From assembly GCA_947452875.1 (NCBI GenBank), contig CANGEZ010000002.1, positions 1 to 36,472 on the forward strand: DNA of 36,472 nt, given 5' to 3'. The stretch comes from Chitinophagaceae bacterium (GTDB lineage: Bacteria > Bacteroidota > Bacteroidia > Chitinophagales > Chitinophagaceae). Both the position numbers and the translations under genes were made by a program. This document shows, piece by piece, positions 1-8,862 of the stretch. Position 1 is the first letter of the stretch. Each line of letters opens with the position of its first letter. Below the pieces are notes generated by a model. It saw only the letters and a list, made by a program, of their open reading frames with translations, searched no databases and was not told where the DNA came from.

Positions 1-744
1 TACGACTTGGTGAGCAATGAAGTAACGAACATGAGTAATAGCGATGCATACAAACAAAAAATTCCTTACCAAGTTATACTTCATATCACAGGAAAATTAT
101 TTAAACCGGAAATCAACTTTGACATACAATTGCCTGAACAGGGTTTGAAAGTTAGCAATGAGGTAAAGAACCTTATTGAAAGTAAACTCAACAGATTACG
201 TCAGGACCAAGCCACTTTGAACAAGCAAGTTTTCTCATTATTGTTAATGAATAAATTTATTAGTGAACAAAGCACTGATCTGATAAAATACTCAGGAACA
301 GATTTTTCAAGTATGGCTAAAAAAAGTGTCAGTGGATTTCTAACATCCGCAATCAATGATATTGCAGGAGACATTTTCAAAGGCATTGATGTGGATTTAA
401 ATCTCAACTCTTACAATGATTATACAAAAGGAAACAATGAGCAAAAAACAGATTTAAACATTGCTATTTCTAAAAGTTTTTTTAATAATCGTTTAACCAT
501 AAGTGTTGGTAATAAATTTGGATTATCAGGCCAGCAAGCAGGTGGCAGCAACAATACATTCAGACCTGATGTGAATATGGCTTATAAATTAAGTAAAGAC
601 GGGAAGTACATGCTAAGCGCCTATACTAAAAACCAATTTGAAATTGTACTTGATGGATATGTTGTTGAATCAGGCATTTCCTTTTCTATTACACTTGATT
701 ACGATACATTTAATGAGTTTTTTGGAAATAAAAACAAGAATTGA
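1..744 (+). CDS. tamB: TamB (DUF490) translocation/assembly module, C-terminal fragment
   Basis: Partial gene: the frame is already open at base 1 and no start is visible, so only about 247 C-terminal residues are seen. TamB proteins are very long periplasm-spanning beta-groove proteins that work with a TamA-type Omp85 in outer-membrane assembly or lipid traffic. The fragment resembles the conserved DUF490 C-terminus: a stretch with FDIQLPE, then NKQVFSLLLMNKF, a helix-like linker, and closing amphipathic beta strands ending in a predicted outer-membrane-facing segment. The downstream Omp85 gene overlaps its stop by 4 bp (TTGA), the usual tamB-tamA arrangement. Family assignment rests on these motifs plus the neighbour. 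The internal GTG/ATG codons near the left edge are not real starts. Confidence 0.85.
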   Translation, partial: YDLVSNEVTNMSNSDAYKQKIPYQVILHITGKLFKPEINFDIQLPEQGLKVSNEVKNLIESKLNRLRQDQATLNKQVFSLLLMNKFISEQSTDLIKYSGTDFSSMAKKSVSGFLTSAINDIAGDIFKGIDVDLNLNSYNDYTKGNNEQKTDLNIAISKSFFNNRLTISVGNKFGLSGQQAGGSNNTFRPDVNMAYKLSKDGKYMLSAYTKNQFEIVLDGYVVESGISFSITLDYDTFNEFFGNKNKN

Positions 745-3026
745 AAACAAGACTAATCATATCAACTTTAATACTTGCATTAACTGCTGCTTCATGCAGT
801 GTCAGTAATTATCTTCAGGGTGAAAAATTATTCAAAGGCGCTGAAATTCAAATTGACAAAGCCACTGATGTTAAAGAATCAAATGCTAATCTCAAGTCAG
901 TTATTGAACTGGCCACAAGACCTGATCATAATAAGTTTATTTTAGGATTTCCATATAAGGTATGGTTCTGGTATAAAATAGGTGAGCCTAAAACAGATAA
1001 GGGCATCCGAAAGTTTTTAAGAAAAAAATTGGCTGAACCTCCTGTATTGAGCAACAGGGTGAATGTAAAAGCTGCTGCAGAAAACATTCAATCACTTTTG
1101 GAAAACCTCGGCTATTTTCATTCTACTGCGAAAGGAGATACTGTAAATTCAAAACAATTCTGTAAGGCGATTTATAAAGTAAAAGTTGAACCTCAATATC
1201 TGATTAATGAAGTAAGTTGGGTTAAAGATTCATCTTCTGCTTTGATACAATTGCTTGAAGATGATTCCAAATCAAATAGTTTATTGAATACTGGAGATGC
1301 ATACAGACTAAGTGACATTACTGCAGAACGTGAACGAATAGGTGCATTTGCCAAAACGAAAGGATACTATTATTTTCATCCGGATTATTTAATGGCTTAT
1401 GCAGACAGTACAGTAGGTAATAAAAAAGTAAATCTGTTGCTCAATCTCAAACACACTGCTCCTGCTGAAGCTAGATCTGTATATACCATCAATAGCATTA
1501 CCGTTTACCCAGATTTTTCACTCGGTGGTTATTTTAGTCAAAACCATGTATTGTCTTCGAAAGAAACTGATGGAATCCTCATCAAACAAAATTCGAATCT
1601 TTTCAAAACCGAATTGATTGAAAAATCGATCACCTATCGGCCTGATACAGTTTATAACAGTGAGATGATTAATGCCACATTAAACAGACTTATTAATTTA
1701 GGTACTTTCAAATTTGTAAAAAATAAATTTGATACGATAAGCGGCCATTCCAATAATCAACTTGCTGTGACTTATTTTCTAACTCCCTATAAAAAGAAAT
1801 CCATTCAAACTTCACTTGATGCATTTAGTAAAGACAATAGTTTTGTGGGTAGCAAAATCAGTGTGAACTGGAAAAATAAAAACACATTTGGAGGCGCAGA
1901 ACAATTGGCTGTGAAAGTTTATGGAGGATTTGAAGTAGCCACAACAGATTCTTTAAAAGTAAATAATAATTTCAGAGCCGGTACAGAAGTGTCCCTGAAA
2001 TTTCCAAGTTATGTTGTTCCGTTTTTTAAAATAAAAGAAAACAGTTTTTATCCCGGAAATACAGCAATCAGTATGGGATACGAGTGGTATGAAAAAAGAT
2101 TATACTACACAAAGAATTTTTTCAAATTGCAATACGAGTTTATCAAAAAGCCAAGTGCGAAAACGCAAATTAATTTTGCACCTATAGCATTGAGTTATAC
2201 CAATGCAACCAATGTTACGGATTCTTTTTACAGAGAAGCCAATATCAATCCTTCGTTGCTAGTGAATGTTTATGCTGAAACCATACTTGGCACTTATTTG
2301 TCTTTCAGCAAGTTTTCAGAACAGCCACATCATAAATGGTACATCAACACAAGCATTGATGTTTCTGGAAATATGGCAGGACTGATTACCGGAGCCAAGT
2401 ACTATCGGGAGAAAAAAATAATAAAAGCACCTTTTGCTCAATATGTAAAACTGGATGTTGATTTGCATTATACTGTTACAGCAGGCAGAAAAAAATCATT
2501 AGCCAACAGATTGCAAATTGGTTTGGGTTTGCCTTATCATAATTCAAAGGCGCTTCCTTTTTCTAAGCTATATACAATTGGAGGAGCAAGTTCATTAAGA
2601 GGCTTTAATGCCGGTACTATTGGACCAGGCTCATTAATACCTTCCGCATTAAATCGTGGACTATACCAAATTATTGGTGGTGATATGAAATTGTTATTCA
2701 ACACTGAATTAAGAATGCCCTTAACGAAATATATTAGCCTGGCTTGGTTTGCAGACATTGGCAATACTTGGACAAAAGATACTTTGTTGTTTGGACAACC
2801 CGGAAAAATTTCAAAAGACTTCTACAAAGAAATAGCCTTTTGTACAGGAACAGGATTGCGTTTTGATGCCACTATTTTAGTCATAAGAGCTGATTTGGGC
2901 ATTCCCTTAAGAAAGCCATTTCTTCCAGAAAAGGAAAGATGGGTGATGAATAAAATTGCTTTTGGAGATTCACAATGGCGAAGAGAAAATCTGATTTTGA
3001 ATATTGCTATTGGATTGCCTTTTTAA
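741..3026 (+). CDS. tamL: TamA/TamL-like Omp85 outer-membrane protein (lipoprotein type)
   Basis: Omp85-superfamily barrel protein of 761 residues, partner of TamB. The start is TTG at 741, which overlaps the tamB stop (TTGA); no ATG nearby would keep the signal sequence. The N-terminus is a lipoprotein signal, with a hydrophobic stretch and lipobox LTAASC giving lipidated Cys19. This is the hallmark of the Bacteroidota TamL variant rather than proteobacterial TamA. POTRA-like segments occupy roughly residues 30-350. The C-terminal barrel follows, with the conserved region GGASSLRGF, a form of the Omp85 L6-loop RGF motif, near residue 620. It ends in a C-terminal strand finishing in F. Known TamL/TamB pairs act in outer-membrane biogenesis, so this is probably housekeeping and unrelated to the catabolic genes to the right. 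Confidence 0.88.
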   Translation: MKTRLIISTLILALTAASCSVSNYLQGEKLFKGAEIQIDKATDVKESNANLKSVIELATRPDHNKFILGFPYKVWFWYKIGEPKTDKGIRKFLRKKLAEPPVLSNRVNVKAAAENIQSLLENLGYFHSTAKGDTVNSKQFCKAIYKVKVEPQYLINEVSWVKDSSSALIQLLEDDSKSNSLLNTGDAYRLSDITAERERIGAFAKTKGYYYFHPDYLMAYADSTVGNKKVNLLLNLKHTAPAEARSVYTINSITVYPDFSLGGYFSQNHVLSSKETDGILIKQNSNLFKTELIEKSITYRPDTVYNSEMINATLNRLINLGTFKFVKNKFDTISGHSNNQLAVTYFLTPYKKKSIQTSLDAFSKDNSFVGSKISVNWKNKNTFGGAEQLAVKVYGGFEVATTDSLKVNNNFRAGTEVSLKFPSYVVPFFKIKENSFYPGNTAISMGYEWYEKRLYYTKNFFKLQYEFIKKPSAKTQINFAPIALSYTNATNVTDSFYREANINPSLLVNVYAETILGTYLSFSKFSEQPHHKWYINTSIDVSGNMAGLITGAKYYREKKIIKAPFAQYVKLDVDLHYTVTAGRKKSLANRLQIGLGLPYHNSKALPFSKLYTIGGASSLRGFNAGTIGPGSLIPSALNRGLYQIIGGDMKLLFNTELRMPLTKYISLAWFADIGNTWTKDTLLFGQPGKISKDFYKEIAFCTGTGLRFDATILVIRADLGIPLRKPFLPEKERWVMNKIAFGDSQWRRENLILNIAIGLPF

Positions 3027-3164
3027 TGTTGAACAATCATTTTCTAAGCATCACTTTTTATATCTATAATAATTTTTAGACACGATGATTCTCATCTCTC
3101 AAATGAAAGTCAATTAAGTTTATCGGAATCACACTTTTGCTTTTGTATGTTGTGTTGAGTTTTT
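3027..3164. other. Convergent intergenic spacer
   Basis: 138 bp between the stop of the Omp85 gene (+) and the stop of the beta-helix gene (-). It is AT-rich. I see no convincing stem-loop terminator, only T-runs on either strand, and no ORF. It marks the boundary between envelope housekeeping genes and the catabolic region. Confidence 0.5.
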
Positions 3165-6100
3165 TTATTCAATAGTAAACCTAACTGATTTTGTATATTG
3201 GCCTGCTTTCAATGATAATTGATACCTACCCGCTTTAAATTCTTTTGTATTGAATTTGAATAGATGACTTCCGGCATCTTCGTCAGCTTCTTTACATGTT
3301 TTTATGAGTGTACCTTTTTCATCATGTAAAGTGATCAGCACGTTCGCTTGTTTTTTCAAATAGTACTCAACTATGTTTTCTGCTTTTAACACATCGGTCT
3401 TCAATACTAATTCCTGAGAAAATGCATTATTGAAATCTTGTGGCGTATTGGATGTCGCATTTTTCAATGTGCCAGGAAGCACAGATGATTCAATCACAAA
3501 CTGCATTAAATCTCCGGCGCAAACATAGTTGGTCGTGCCGCCAGTGCTATACACCCTTAATCTAATTTCTCCGGTTGATGATATATAATTTGCAAAGTTG
3601 TTTGATTGAACAACATTAATGGTTGCGTCTATTGTTGAAACTGTGGAAGAATTTATCAAAGTCCATGAAGATGTTGTCCAGTCATAAAGAAATAAATCCT
3701 GAGTTTGCGAAACTGAATTATTACCATCATAATTAATAGTAAGCTTATTCACTGTGTTTATCGGTTGGTTGATGGTAACACTTCCATACCAATCTACTTT
3801 TCGTGTACCCGTAGTCGTTGACTTAACAGTATAATAATCGGAATTATTGCTGATCAAGGCTCCTGCTTTACATCTGCAACCTGTTCCAAATGAAACATTT
3901 GTGTTAGATGGTGAATATGCATAATTGGTTCGTACAATAAAATTTTGATTCACATTAGTTGCGGCACTATAAATACCATTTCCAGATTGAGATGCTGTAA
4001 TTATTGCAATTCCTGAACCAACCACATGAATCATATTATTTACAATAGTCGCAACTGAAGCATTAGAACTAGAATAAGTAACTGTCAATGCTGAACTTGA
4101 TGTTGCATCTGATGCAAAATCTGCGTCTCCTATTGATTTAAGAGGAAGTGCAGCGAATGTAATAGTTTGAGAAAGATAATTGACAGCCATGGTTAAAGTG
4201 CAAGTTTGTCCACCAAAGCTTAATGCAAAGTTGGCATTACCCGCAGCCGAAGGTGTACCCGTGATGTTATAAGTCAATGTGCCTTCACCATTAACTGATG
4301 TTCCTGCTTGTAAAACTGCATTAAGCCCCGTTACACCTGTAGATGCAATCGCACTTCCTGCAGAATAAGCGATACTGTTTTCTCCAATATAAGGGACAGT
4401 AGCCGTTCCACTATAAACTGTTGTTGCAGATGCTGCAGTTGAAAAAGTTGCTGCACCACAATTCATTGAAATGGCTGTAGGCACTGTTGTTGAAACTCCT
4501 GATCGCTGATAAAACCCTCTGTTGGGAACTGATGTTGAAGAAACTGTATTTCCAAAATAATCAAAGCCTCCATTATTACTAACTAACTTACCCGAATTTA
4601 ATGCAGGTGAACCGGTACGTAATTTATATCCGCTCAATGTATTAATTCCAGTGGCTCCTGTACCAACACCAAGAAAAAGCGGACTCGATATTAGTTTAAA
4701 TGGATCTGCAGGTTCTGTAGCATGATGGCTTCCATAAAAAGTATTATTTGAAATATTTCTGGTTTGCACTCCTGTGCCAGTTCCAAAAACATAATCAGCT
4801 CCGGTAATCGCACTACTCAGGTTATAGATGATGTTGTTGAAAAAATTATACGTATGATTATTGCCACTATTTTCGTGAATGATATTGGGGTTAATTCCTG
4901 ATTTTATATAAAAAACATTGTTGTAAATTTCATTCCCAGCTGAAGAATAATTTAAAAATACCAAATCGCCCAAATCATTCTGACTAACACAATACCTTAA
5001 GGTACATCCAATATCTCCGGGGTCGGGAATACCGGTTGTATTATTAGTTGCGGATCTTGTGTTGCAACCCCAATATATCCCTTGTGAATTATCATGGCTG
5101 TAACTGTATTGAAAAATGATACCTACACTTCCAAAGTCAGGATCATACATGCTTCCATCAATGACTCCGGGATCAACCGTCTGGGTGGTAGCTCTGTTAT
5201 AATAGCCTTCATTGTATTGAAACACCGTTCCTTTGGCACGTGCAGTAAACATGGTGTTACCGGTAGTTCCCAAAGCGGTTTCATAGCAAACATTCTTTTC
5301 AATCAATCCTGTTTCATCGGTGCAACGGATGATCATCGCATTTTTACCAATGTGATGTAGTGTGTTGTTTTTTATCCATACACTACTGAATCTTCTGTTG
5401 TACCAGTTTGTATATTCTGTTTGGTCAGCAGCCACTGATGAATTTTGGCCTCCAGGATAATACACATTCCATTCATTATCTAAAGAAATTCCATTGTTCT
5501 CACAGTAGTAAATATTGCAACTGTCTATCAACACATCATTAAATCTAGATTTTGTTAAACTGGTTTCAACGGTATCCAAAACGGCAAAATAAATACCACC
5601 GGTTCTTTTTGGTGTCGCTCCATTTATTTTCGTACTGCCGCTTCCCAATTGTCCTTTTACATGATGTATATTGAGATTTTTAAGATAAATATGATTTGCT
5701 GTTCCATAACCATCGATGGCCACCATCACACCACGTCTATCTGCTCCAAGTGGATTGAGATTTACCGCAGCTGTATCATTATAAATACCCAGAAAAAAAT
5801 CTGCATCGTTAGGCTGGTTGGGTGTATTTGTAATTTCAAGATTATTGATTTCAATATACTGTTGGTTATATAGATAAACAACGCCCTGACCAATAATTCC
5901 ATTTCCATGAATAATGGGTTTGGCGCCGCTACCATATGAAGTCACAACAATTGAATTTGTTGGGGTACCTGAGCCTTTAAATTTTATTTGCTGTGATGTC
6001 CATACAGAACCTGATTTTAGGTTTATTGTAGATCCGGCAGTCAATGTCAGATTGTAAATTTTGGTAAGGTTTTTCCATGGAGTACCCACTGATGTACCAG

Positions 6101-6206
6101 AGTTGGTATCATTACCTGAAACCTGATCAATGTAATAATTAGTCTGCGCTTGCGAAATATATCCGACAAGAACAAACAACATCACTAAAGGATATTGAAA
6201 TTTCAT
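3165..6206 (-). CDS. T9SS-secreted right-handed parallel beta-helix protein (paralogue 1)
   Basis: 1013 residues. A Sec signal peptide (about 1-20, ending QAQ) is followed by a beta-helix region (about 23-565) of the pectate-lyase-like fold type. It opens with YYIDQVSGNDTNSG, a common start of such proteins, then many N/G-rich turns such as IEINNLEITN. Next come an Ala/Ser/Thr-rich beta segment (570-680), a bacterial Ig-like segment (about 680-755, SQTITFAALP), a jelly-roll-like segment (757-905) and a C-terminal T9SS-type sorting domain (about 925-1013). The beta-helix part is strikingly similar, also at DNA level, to the protein at 27978-31094. No catalytic residues can be assigned, so it may be a polysaccharide lyase, hydrolase or binding protein. 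It is transcribed away from a perfect LacI-type palindrome, suggesting co-regulation with the big operon. Confidence 0.8.
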   Translation of the reverse strand: MKFQYPLVMLFVLVGYISQAQTNYYIDQVSGNDTNSGTSVGTPWKNLTKIYNLTLTAGSTINLKSGSVWTSQQIKFKGSGTPTNSIVVTSYGSGAKPIIHGNGIIGQGVVYLYNQQYIEINNLEITNTPNQPNDADFFLGIYNDTAAVNLNPLGADRRGVMVAIDGYGTANHIYLKNLNIHHVKGQLGSGSTKINGATPKRTGGIYFAVLDTVETSLTKSRFNDVLIDSCNIYYCENNGISLDNEWNVYYPGGQNSSVAADQTEYTNWYNRRFSSVWIKNNTLHHIGKNAMIIRCTDETGLIEKNVCYETALGTTGNTMFTARAKGTVFQYNEGYYNRATTQTVDPGVIDGSMYDPDFGSVGIIFQYSYSHDNSQGIYWGCNTRSATNNTTGIPDPGDIGCTLRYCVSQNDLGDLVFLNYSSAGNEIYNNVFYIKSGINPNIIHENSGNNHTYNFFNNIIYNLSSAITGADYVFGTGTGVQTRNISNNTFYGSHHATEPADPFKLISSPLFLGVGTGATGINTLSGYKLRTGSPALNSGKLVSNNGGFDYFGNTVSSTSVPNRGFYQRSGVSTTVPTAISMNCGAATFSTAASATTVYSGTATVPYIGENSIAYSAGSAIASTGVTGLNAVLQAGTSVNGEGTLTYNITGTPSAAGNANFALSFGGQTCTLTMAVNYLSQTITFAALPLKSIGDADFASDATSSSALTVTYSSSNASVATIVNNMIHVVGSGIAIITASQSGNGIYSAATNVNQNFIVRTNYAYSPSNTNVSFGTGCRCKAGALISNNSDYYTVKSTTTGTRKVDWYGSVTINQPINTVNKLTINYDGNNSVSQTQDLFLYDWTTSSWTLINSSTVSTIDATINVVQSNNFANYISSTGEIRLRVYSTGGTTNYVCAGDLMQFVIESSVLPGTLKNATSNTPQDFNNAFSQELVLKTDVLKAENIVEYYLKKQANVLITLHDEKGTLIKTCKEADEDAGSHLFKFNTKEFKAGRYQLSLKAGQYTKSVRFTIE

Positions 6207-6236
6207 AAATAAAAAATAATTAGATTAAAAATAAGC

Positions 6237-6255
6237 TGTTATTAAAGCAATAACA
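6237..6255. other. Small inverted repeat in beta-helix gene leader
   Basis: TGTTATT, 5-nt spacer, AATAACA. It would form a weak 7-bp hairpin in the 5' leader of the minus-strand beta-helix transcript, about 30 nt before its start codon. AT-rich and short, so it may be chance. Confidence 0.25.
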
Positions 6256-6390
6256 TTCTCTAAGGAGTTGGGGATTTTTGTTTTGAAGGGTGGAATTGGG
6301 GCTTACAATTAAGAGTTTCTAAAAATAGGCCAATTTGTATTTACTTTTTTAATAACTATTTAATAAAAACGGACACACTTGAATGTTTCT

Positions 6391-6406
6391 ACGAAAACGT
6401 TTTCGT
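6391..6406. promoter_or_regulatory. LacI-family operator candidate (perfect palindrome)
   Basis: ACGAAAACGTTTTCGT reads the same on both strands. The central CG with flanking A/T tracts (core AAACGTTT) is the classic LacI/GalR-family operator layout. It sits 185 bp before the beta-helix start (-) and 118 bp before the MFS start (+). A similar imperfect site lies next to the LacI-family gene at 34276-34291. Binding by that regulator is inferred. Confidence 0.75.
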
Positions 6407-6523
6407 GAAATTCAATACGATTCATATCAAGTCTTTTTGAATATGTAGGTTATTAATCAATAATGACGATATTTAAACACTAATTAAAAATGGGTTGAAA
6501 ATCATTTAATAAATGAAAGGTTT

Positions 6524-8047
6524 ATGAAATCAACAAATAGTATTCGTTCTATTATTATCGCTTCTTCATTAGGTACATTAATTGAATGGTACGATTTTTT
6601 TATTTTTGGTAGTTTGGCGGTAGTGATTTCCACAAAATTTTTTCCACAGGGAAATCAAACCGTTGCTTTTCTTTCAACTTTAGCCACTTTTGCTGCAGGA
6701 TTTGTGGTACGTCCTTTTGGTGCTTTGTTTTTTGGAAGATTGGGTGACCTGATAGGCAGAAAATATACCTTCATGGTCACATTGTTATTAATGGGTGGTT
6801 CTACTTTTTTAATTGGTTGTGTACCAAATTATGCCACTATAGGCTATTGGGCTCCCTTGCTGGTATTGATATTGAGATTGCTTCAAGGATTGGCACTAGG
6901 TGGTGAATATGGTGGTGCTGCTACTTACGTTGCCGAATACTCGCCAAGTAGTGAAAGAGGTTTCTGGACTTCTTGGATACAAATCACAGGAGCCGCAGGT
7001 TTATTTATTTCGCTGATTGTGATTTTAATTACCAGAAATATTCTGGGTACTACATCTTTTGAAGATTGGGGATGGCGCATTCCATTTTGGATTTCAATCA
7101 TAATGGTCATCATCTCTTTCTTCATTCGAAGAAATATGGAAGAATCTCCTGTCTATTCAAAAATAAAAGCAGAAGGGAAAGTTTCAAAGAATCCACTAAA
7201 AGAAAGTTTTGGTAATCGATACAATTTCAAATTTGTTTTAGTTGCCTTATTTGGTGTAACTATGGGACAAGGTGTAGTTTGTTACACTGGTCAATTTTAT
7301 GCCTTGAGTTTTATTGGAAAAGTGTGTGGTGTTGTCAACCAACAAACAGATTCAATCATGGCTATCGCATTGTTAGCCACAACTCCATTCTACATTGTGT
7401 TCGGAGGTTTATCAGATAAAATTGGAAGAAAACAAATAATGATGTTTGGCATTTTGCTCGCAATTATTGCTTACCGTCCTATTTACAGTGAAATATTTTC
7501 AAATACAGAATGTTCAAAAAAGATTGAAATCACTGAAAAGAGAAAAACAAAAATCACATCTTTTCCTATTGAAGGAAGTGCTAGCCGTTTGATTCAAACA
7601 ACAGTTACTACAAGTTTCTATACAGATGGAACAACAATGGAACTGATAAAAAAAGATACACTACTCTCCAACGGAATCGTCAAAGAAAATAAAGAAATAA
7701 AAAAATCGATAACGCTGAACAATACTAGTTATTGGACTATCGTATTACTTGTATTCATTCAGCTATTATTTGTAACTATGGTGTATGGTCCGATTGCTGT
7801 ATTTTTGGTAGAGTTGTTTCCAGCGAAAATAAGATACACATCTATGTCATTGCCTTATCATATTGGTAATGGTGTTTTTGGAGGGTTGTTACCAACAGTA
7901 GCTACTTATCTCGTTACTACAGCAAAATCAGAAAACAATCCTGAATGGTATTTGAATGGGTTGTGGTATCCTATAATCATAGGAGCTGTTTGCTTTGTGA
8001 TTGGAATGATTTTCTTAAATAAAACAAATAATAAAACCGAAGATTAA
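6524..8047 (+). CDS. MFS transporter, metabolite:H+ symporter (MHS) type
   Basis: 507-residue inner-membrane carrier. MHS-family signs are the N-terminal LGTLIEWYDFFIFG, the loop 2-3 motif GRLGDLIGRKYTF and the segment GLALGGEYGGAATYVAEYSP, all typical of relatives of ProP, KgtP and other organic-acid symporters. A second A-like motif, GGLSDKIGRK, lies in the C-terminal half. Between about residues 322 and 402 is a hydrophilic insert, rich in K/T/S/E, that splits the C-terminal helices and probably forms an extramembrane domain. The start at 6524 follows the divergent control region with the LacI-type palindrome. The substrate is unknown; context suggests a uronate, malonate or other organic acid released by the locus. 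A small membrane protein follows 3 bp downstream. Confidence 0.85.
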   Translation: MKSTNSIRSIIIASSLGTLIEWYDFFIFGSLAVVISTKFFPQGNQTVAFLSTLATFAAGFVVRPFGALFFGRLGDLIGRKYTFMVTLLLMGGSTFLIGCVPNYATIGYWAPLLVLILRLLQGLALGGEYGGAATYVAEYSPSSERGFWTSWIQITGAAGLFISLIVILITRNILGTTSFEDWGWRIPFWISIIMVIISFFIRRNMEESPVYSKIKAEGKVSKNPLKESFGNRYNFKFVLVALFGVTMGQGVVCYTGQFYALSFIGKVCGVVNQQTDSIMAIALLATTPFYIVFGGLSDKIGRKQIMMFGILLAIIAYRPIYSEIFSNTECSKKIEITEKRKTKITSFPIEGSASRLIQTTVTTSFYTDGTTMELIKKDTLLSNGIVKENKEIKKSITLNNTSYWTIVLLVFIQLLFVTMVYGPIAVFLVELFPAKIRYTSMSLPYHIGNGVFGGLLPTVATYLVTTAKSENNPEWYLNGLWYPIIIGAVCFVIGMIFLNKTNNKTED

Positions 8048-8050
8048 AAG

Positions 8051-8278
8051 ATGAATACATTAAAAAAATACTCAGGCATAGTTTGGATAGTAATGGGAAT
8101 AGCTGTAGGTTATTTTAACATCATCATTATGGGTATTCCTAAATTTCAAACTGGAAAACAAGACGATCTTGTTTTTGGAATCGTAAACATGTTTGTACTA
8201 ACGCCAATCGTTGTAGGCGGATTATTAATTTTTGGCTATTACGCTCTAAAGGGAGAATATGCAGATGAAAAAGTATAA
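8051..8278 (+). CDS. Small two-helix membrane protein, MFS partner (DUF6814-like)
   Basis: 75 residues with two hydrophobic segments (about 8-29 and 45-67) separated by a short polar loop, and a charged tail. It starts 3 bp after the MFS stop, so it is almost certainly co-transcribed. Small proteins of this form commonly follow MHS-type transporters in Bacteroidota, and DUF6814 is my best family guess. An accessory or stabilising role for the transporter is inference. The stop is 2 bp from the convergent stop of the malonyl-CoA decarboxylase-like gene. Confidence 0.7.
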   Translation: MNTLKKYSGIVWIVMGIAVGYFNIIIMGIPKFQTGKQDDLVFGIVNMFVLTPIVVGGLLIFGYYALKGEYADEKV

Positions 8279-8280
8279 GC

Positions 8281-8853
8281 CTACGCGTTATAATCATAGT
8301 TAATCATAATCCCCCAGCTCTCATTTAATCTTTGTTCACTGTAATCAGCATCAAAATTAATACTGTGGATTCTAGCTCCATTACTCAAATGGAATTTTGC
8401 TACAGGCCCATCCCAAGATTCTAAATATTTTCTGATAGAAGGCTCATCCGGTTTCGTATTGAAACAATCTTTCATCAAAGGAGAAGGAGATAAGGTGTAG
8501 AAATTATTAATGCCTTTCAATCTGCAATGTTCTATCAAAGTTTTTATAGCCATTGTGCCCGCACCTTTTATAGTGCATGTCGACAATCTGAATATGGAAT
8601 AAAATATGGCAAAGGTAACATCGTATTTACTGCTGTATCCATCATCGTTCAACACTTCTGCCATATTATGAGGAATACGATTTCCAATTCTTGCACAAAT
8701 CATAAACTGAGGAATATCATCCTGCGCATAAACAAAAATGGTACGGTTTCCGGTTATTCTTCTTTTTATTGATATACCAGGATGCACGGGGTCTTCTTTT
8801 ATAAAATCAAACCATTCACTTTTAAATGCAGGGGTACCGTGTTCTATAATCAT
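8281..8853 (-). CDS. Malonyl-CoA decarboxylase-like protein, catalytic domain only
   Basis: 190 residues. It aligns by eye with the C-terminal GNAT-fold catalytic domain of malonyl-CoA decarboxylase (MLYCD/MatA), which converts malonyl-CoA to acetyl-CoA and CO2. Matches are FAIFYSIFRLS, then YTLSPSP (family T/SLSPIPG, with the catalytic Ser, here Ser122), then PVAKFHLSNGARIHSINF (family PVANFHLxNGA, with the catalytic His, here His155) and a final GIMINYDY (family GLMxNYxY). The known enzymes are about 450-490 residues, with a helical N-terminal domain and a longer helical insert between the Ser and His motifs; both are missing here. It is the last gene of the malonate cassette, 9 bp after madM, and would complete malonate to acetyl-CoA conversion. 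Activity of the reduced form is inferred. A generic GNAT protein is the alternative. Confidence 0.75.
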   Translation of the reverse strand: MIIEHGTPAFKSEWFDFIKEDPVHPGISIKRRITGNRTIFVYAQDDIPQFMICARIGNRIPHNMAEVLNDDGYSSKYDVTFAIFYSIFRLSTCTIKGAGTMAIKTLIEHCRLKGINNFYTLSPSPLMKDCFNTKPDEPSIRKYLESWDGPVAKFHLSNGARIHSINFDADYSEQRLNESWGIMINYDYNA

Positions 8854-8862
8854 TTTATTTTT

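Larger units (their letters stand above)
6207..6523. promoter_or_regulatory. Divergent control region for beta-helix gene and MFS transporter
   Basis: 317 bp without an ORF between two divergent starts (6206 on -, 6524 on +). It holds a perfect 16-bp palindrome (6391-6406) and a smaller inverted repeat near the beta-helix start (6237-6255). It is AT-rich. I could not place a convincing Bacteroidota-type promoter (TTTG / TAnnTTTG) on either strand. Confidence 0.6.

Noticed and set aside
3027..3164. Possible bidirectional terminator in the convergent spacer
   Set aside because: T-runs are present but I found no stem of useful length next to them.
8281..8853. Reading the 190-residue protein as a generic GNAT acetyltransferase
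   Set aside because: The TLSPSP and KFHLSNGA blocks and the GIMINYDY end match malonyl-CoA decarboxylase specifically, and the context is a malonate cassette.
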